From Xanthobacteraceae bacterium (GTDB lineage: Bacteria; Pseudomonadota; Alphaproteobacteria; Rhizobiales; Xanthobacteraceae): 5,661 nucleotides of DNA. Below the pieces are notes generated by a model. It was not told the origin of the DNA. It did not search any database and was given only the letters and a program-made list of their open reading frames with translations. The stretch covers positions 1-5,661 of the forward strand of contig JASHYD010000350.1 of assembly GCA_030043175.1 (NCBI GenBank), in the 5' to 3' direction. Made by a program: the position numbers and the translations under genes. Positions 4,716 to 5,661 of the stretch are shown here, piece by piece (position 1 is the stretch's first letter; the number at the start of each line of letters is the position of its first letter).

Positions 4716-5661
4716 ATGACCGACAGCCTGCGAATGCGTGCGTCCGGTTGTGAGCAGGCGAGCGAGCCCGTGCCAAGGGCGCAGACCCATCCGGTCGAGA
4801 CAAGCTGGCACGGCGTCACCCTCACTGACGAATTTGCCTGGCTCAGAGACCCCAACTGGCAACAGGTGATGCGCGACCCGCGCTTGCTCGACCCAAAGAT
4901 CAAGGAGCACCTCGAAAACGAGAACGCTTACGCGGATCGGGTTCTCGCTCCTACGCAGGCGCTGCAGGAAACCCTGATCACGGAAATGCGAGGCCGCATT
5001 AAGGAGGACGATTCTACCGTTCCGGTCGCCGACGGTGCGTTTTCGTACTTTACGCGCTACCGCGAAGGCGGCCAGCATCCATCAATATGCCGCGAGCCGC
5101 GTGGCGGCGGAGCTGGCGAAGTTTTGATCGACGGCGATGCGCTTGCGGCCGGTAAGGCATTCTTCCGATTAGGCCAGACCGCGCATTCGCCCGATCACGC
5201 ACTGCTCGCATGGAGCGCTGACGAGACGGGTAGCGAACTCTTTACCATTCGGGTGCGCGACGTCGCCCGCATGACGGAACTGAGCGACGTCGTTTTCGAG
5301 ACGGCCGGCACTATCGTGTGGACGCGCGACTGCTCGGCGTTCTATTACGTCCGCCTCGATCCCCAGCATCGACCCTCGAGCGTGCATCGCCACCGCCTCG
5401 GTGCGGAAGTGCGCGAGGACACCGAAATTTATGCGGTGCCCGACGGCGGCCGGTTCGTCTCCCTATCGCGTTTGCAATCCGGCCGCTACGCGGCAATCTC
5501 GGTGCAGGATCACGATACGTCGGAGGCGCTGCTCATCGACTTGCATGACTGCGAAGCAAGCCCGATCCCGGTCGCGCCACGCGAACCGGCGATGCGTTAC
5601 GAGGTTGCGCATCATCCGGATTTCGGCGGCGGGCCGGCTCTCATTATCCTCACCAACGCGG
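4716..5661 (+). CDS. ptrB: Oligopeptidase B-like S9 serine peptidase (3' end outside window)
   Basis: The frame from the ATG at 4716 stays open to the right edge, giving 315 residues of a family that usually has about 680-710. The visible part is the N-terminal cap and most of the beta-propeller that gates access to the active site; the alpha/beta hydrolase domain with the catalytic Ser, Asp and His is outside. Family landmarks are WHGVTLTDEFAWLRDPNW (31-48), HLENENAYAD (65-74), EMRGRIKEDDSTVPV (90-104), YFTRYREGGQHP (111-122), HSPDHALLAWSADETGSE (157-174) and ISVQDHDTSEALLID (261-275). Oligopeptidase B cleaves short peptides after basic residues, in the cytoplasm; no signal peptide is evident here. 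The ATG has only a weak GCAGAAG upstream; an in-frame TTG at 4656 is possible but adds unconserved residues. The alternative name is S9 prolyl oligopeptidase family; subfamily B is favoured by the N-terminal sequence. Confidence 0.9.
   Translation, partial: MTDSLRMRASGCEQASEPVPRAQTHPVETSWHGVTLTDEFAWLRDPNWQQVMRDPRLLDPKIKEHLENENAYADRVLAPTQALQETLITEMRGRIKEDDSTVPVADGAFSYFTRYREGGQHPSICREPRGGGAGEVLIDGDALAAGKAFFRLGQTAHSPDHALLAWSADETGSELFTIRVRDVARMTELSDVVFETAGTIVWTRDCSAFYYVRLDPQHRPSSVHRHRLGAEVREDTEIYAVPDGGRFVSLSRLQSGRYAAISVQDHDTSEALLIDLHDCEASPIPVAPREPAMRYEVAHHPDFGGGPALIILTNA

Noticed and set aside
1..5661. tRNA, rRNA, insertion sequence or phage genes
   Set aside because: No cloverleaf, ribosomal RNA segment, transposase, integrase or terminal inverted repeat pair was recognised on either strand.

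Overview
The window is high-GC, gene-dense chromosomal DNA from an alphaproteobacterium, most likely a Hyphomicrobiales (Rhizobiales) member near Bradyrhizobium, Xanthobacteraceae or Rhodoplanes. The evidence is the protein families: a DUF1491 protein, a MucR/Ros-type zinc-finger regulator, an alphaproteobacterial SufE and a rhizobial-style oligopeptidase B. The genus is inferred from protein character only.

Left part (1-2879), all on the minus strand. A membrane-bound PAS sensor histidine kinase (945-2879) overlaps a membrane-anchored peptidoglycan-binding-domain protein (347-952) by 8 bp. A DUF1491 protein (235 to beyond the left edge) follows, separated by a 111-bp gap containing a nested inverted repeat and a possible promoter. 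The kinase and the envelope protein probably form one translationally coupled operon. No response regulator is present, so the kinase's partner lies elsewhere.

Middle (2880-3365): a 486-bp divergent intergenic region with an unusually AT-rich alternating T/A tract, candidate promoters and several short palindromes. To its right is sufE (3366-3797, plus strand), the sulfur-acceptor partner for Fe-S cluster assembly.

Right part: sufE converges on mucR (3946-4362, minus strand). The 148-bp gap between them holds an 84-bp minisatellite of 15-bp units. A 353-bp intergenic region with palindromes (4363-4715) separates mucR from a divergent S9 oligopeptidase B gene (4716 to beyond the right edge).

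The gene content looks like ordinary core chromosome, and I see no convincing new multi-gene system. The most unusual items are a repeat-like, extremely G-tract-rich segment inserted in frame inside the kinase's PAS domain, the frame-preserving minisatellite, the nested inverted repeat at the operon end, and a MucR whose last canonical zinc-ligand histidine is glutamine.
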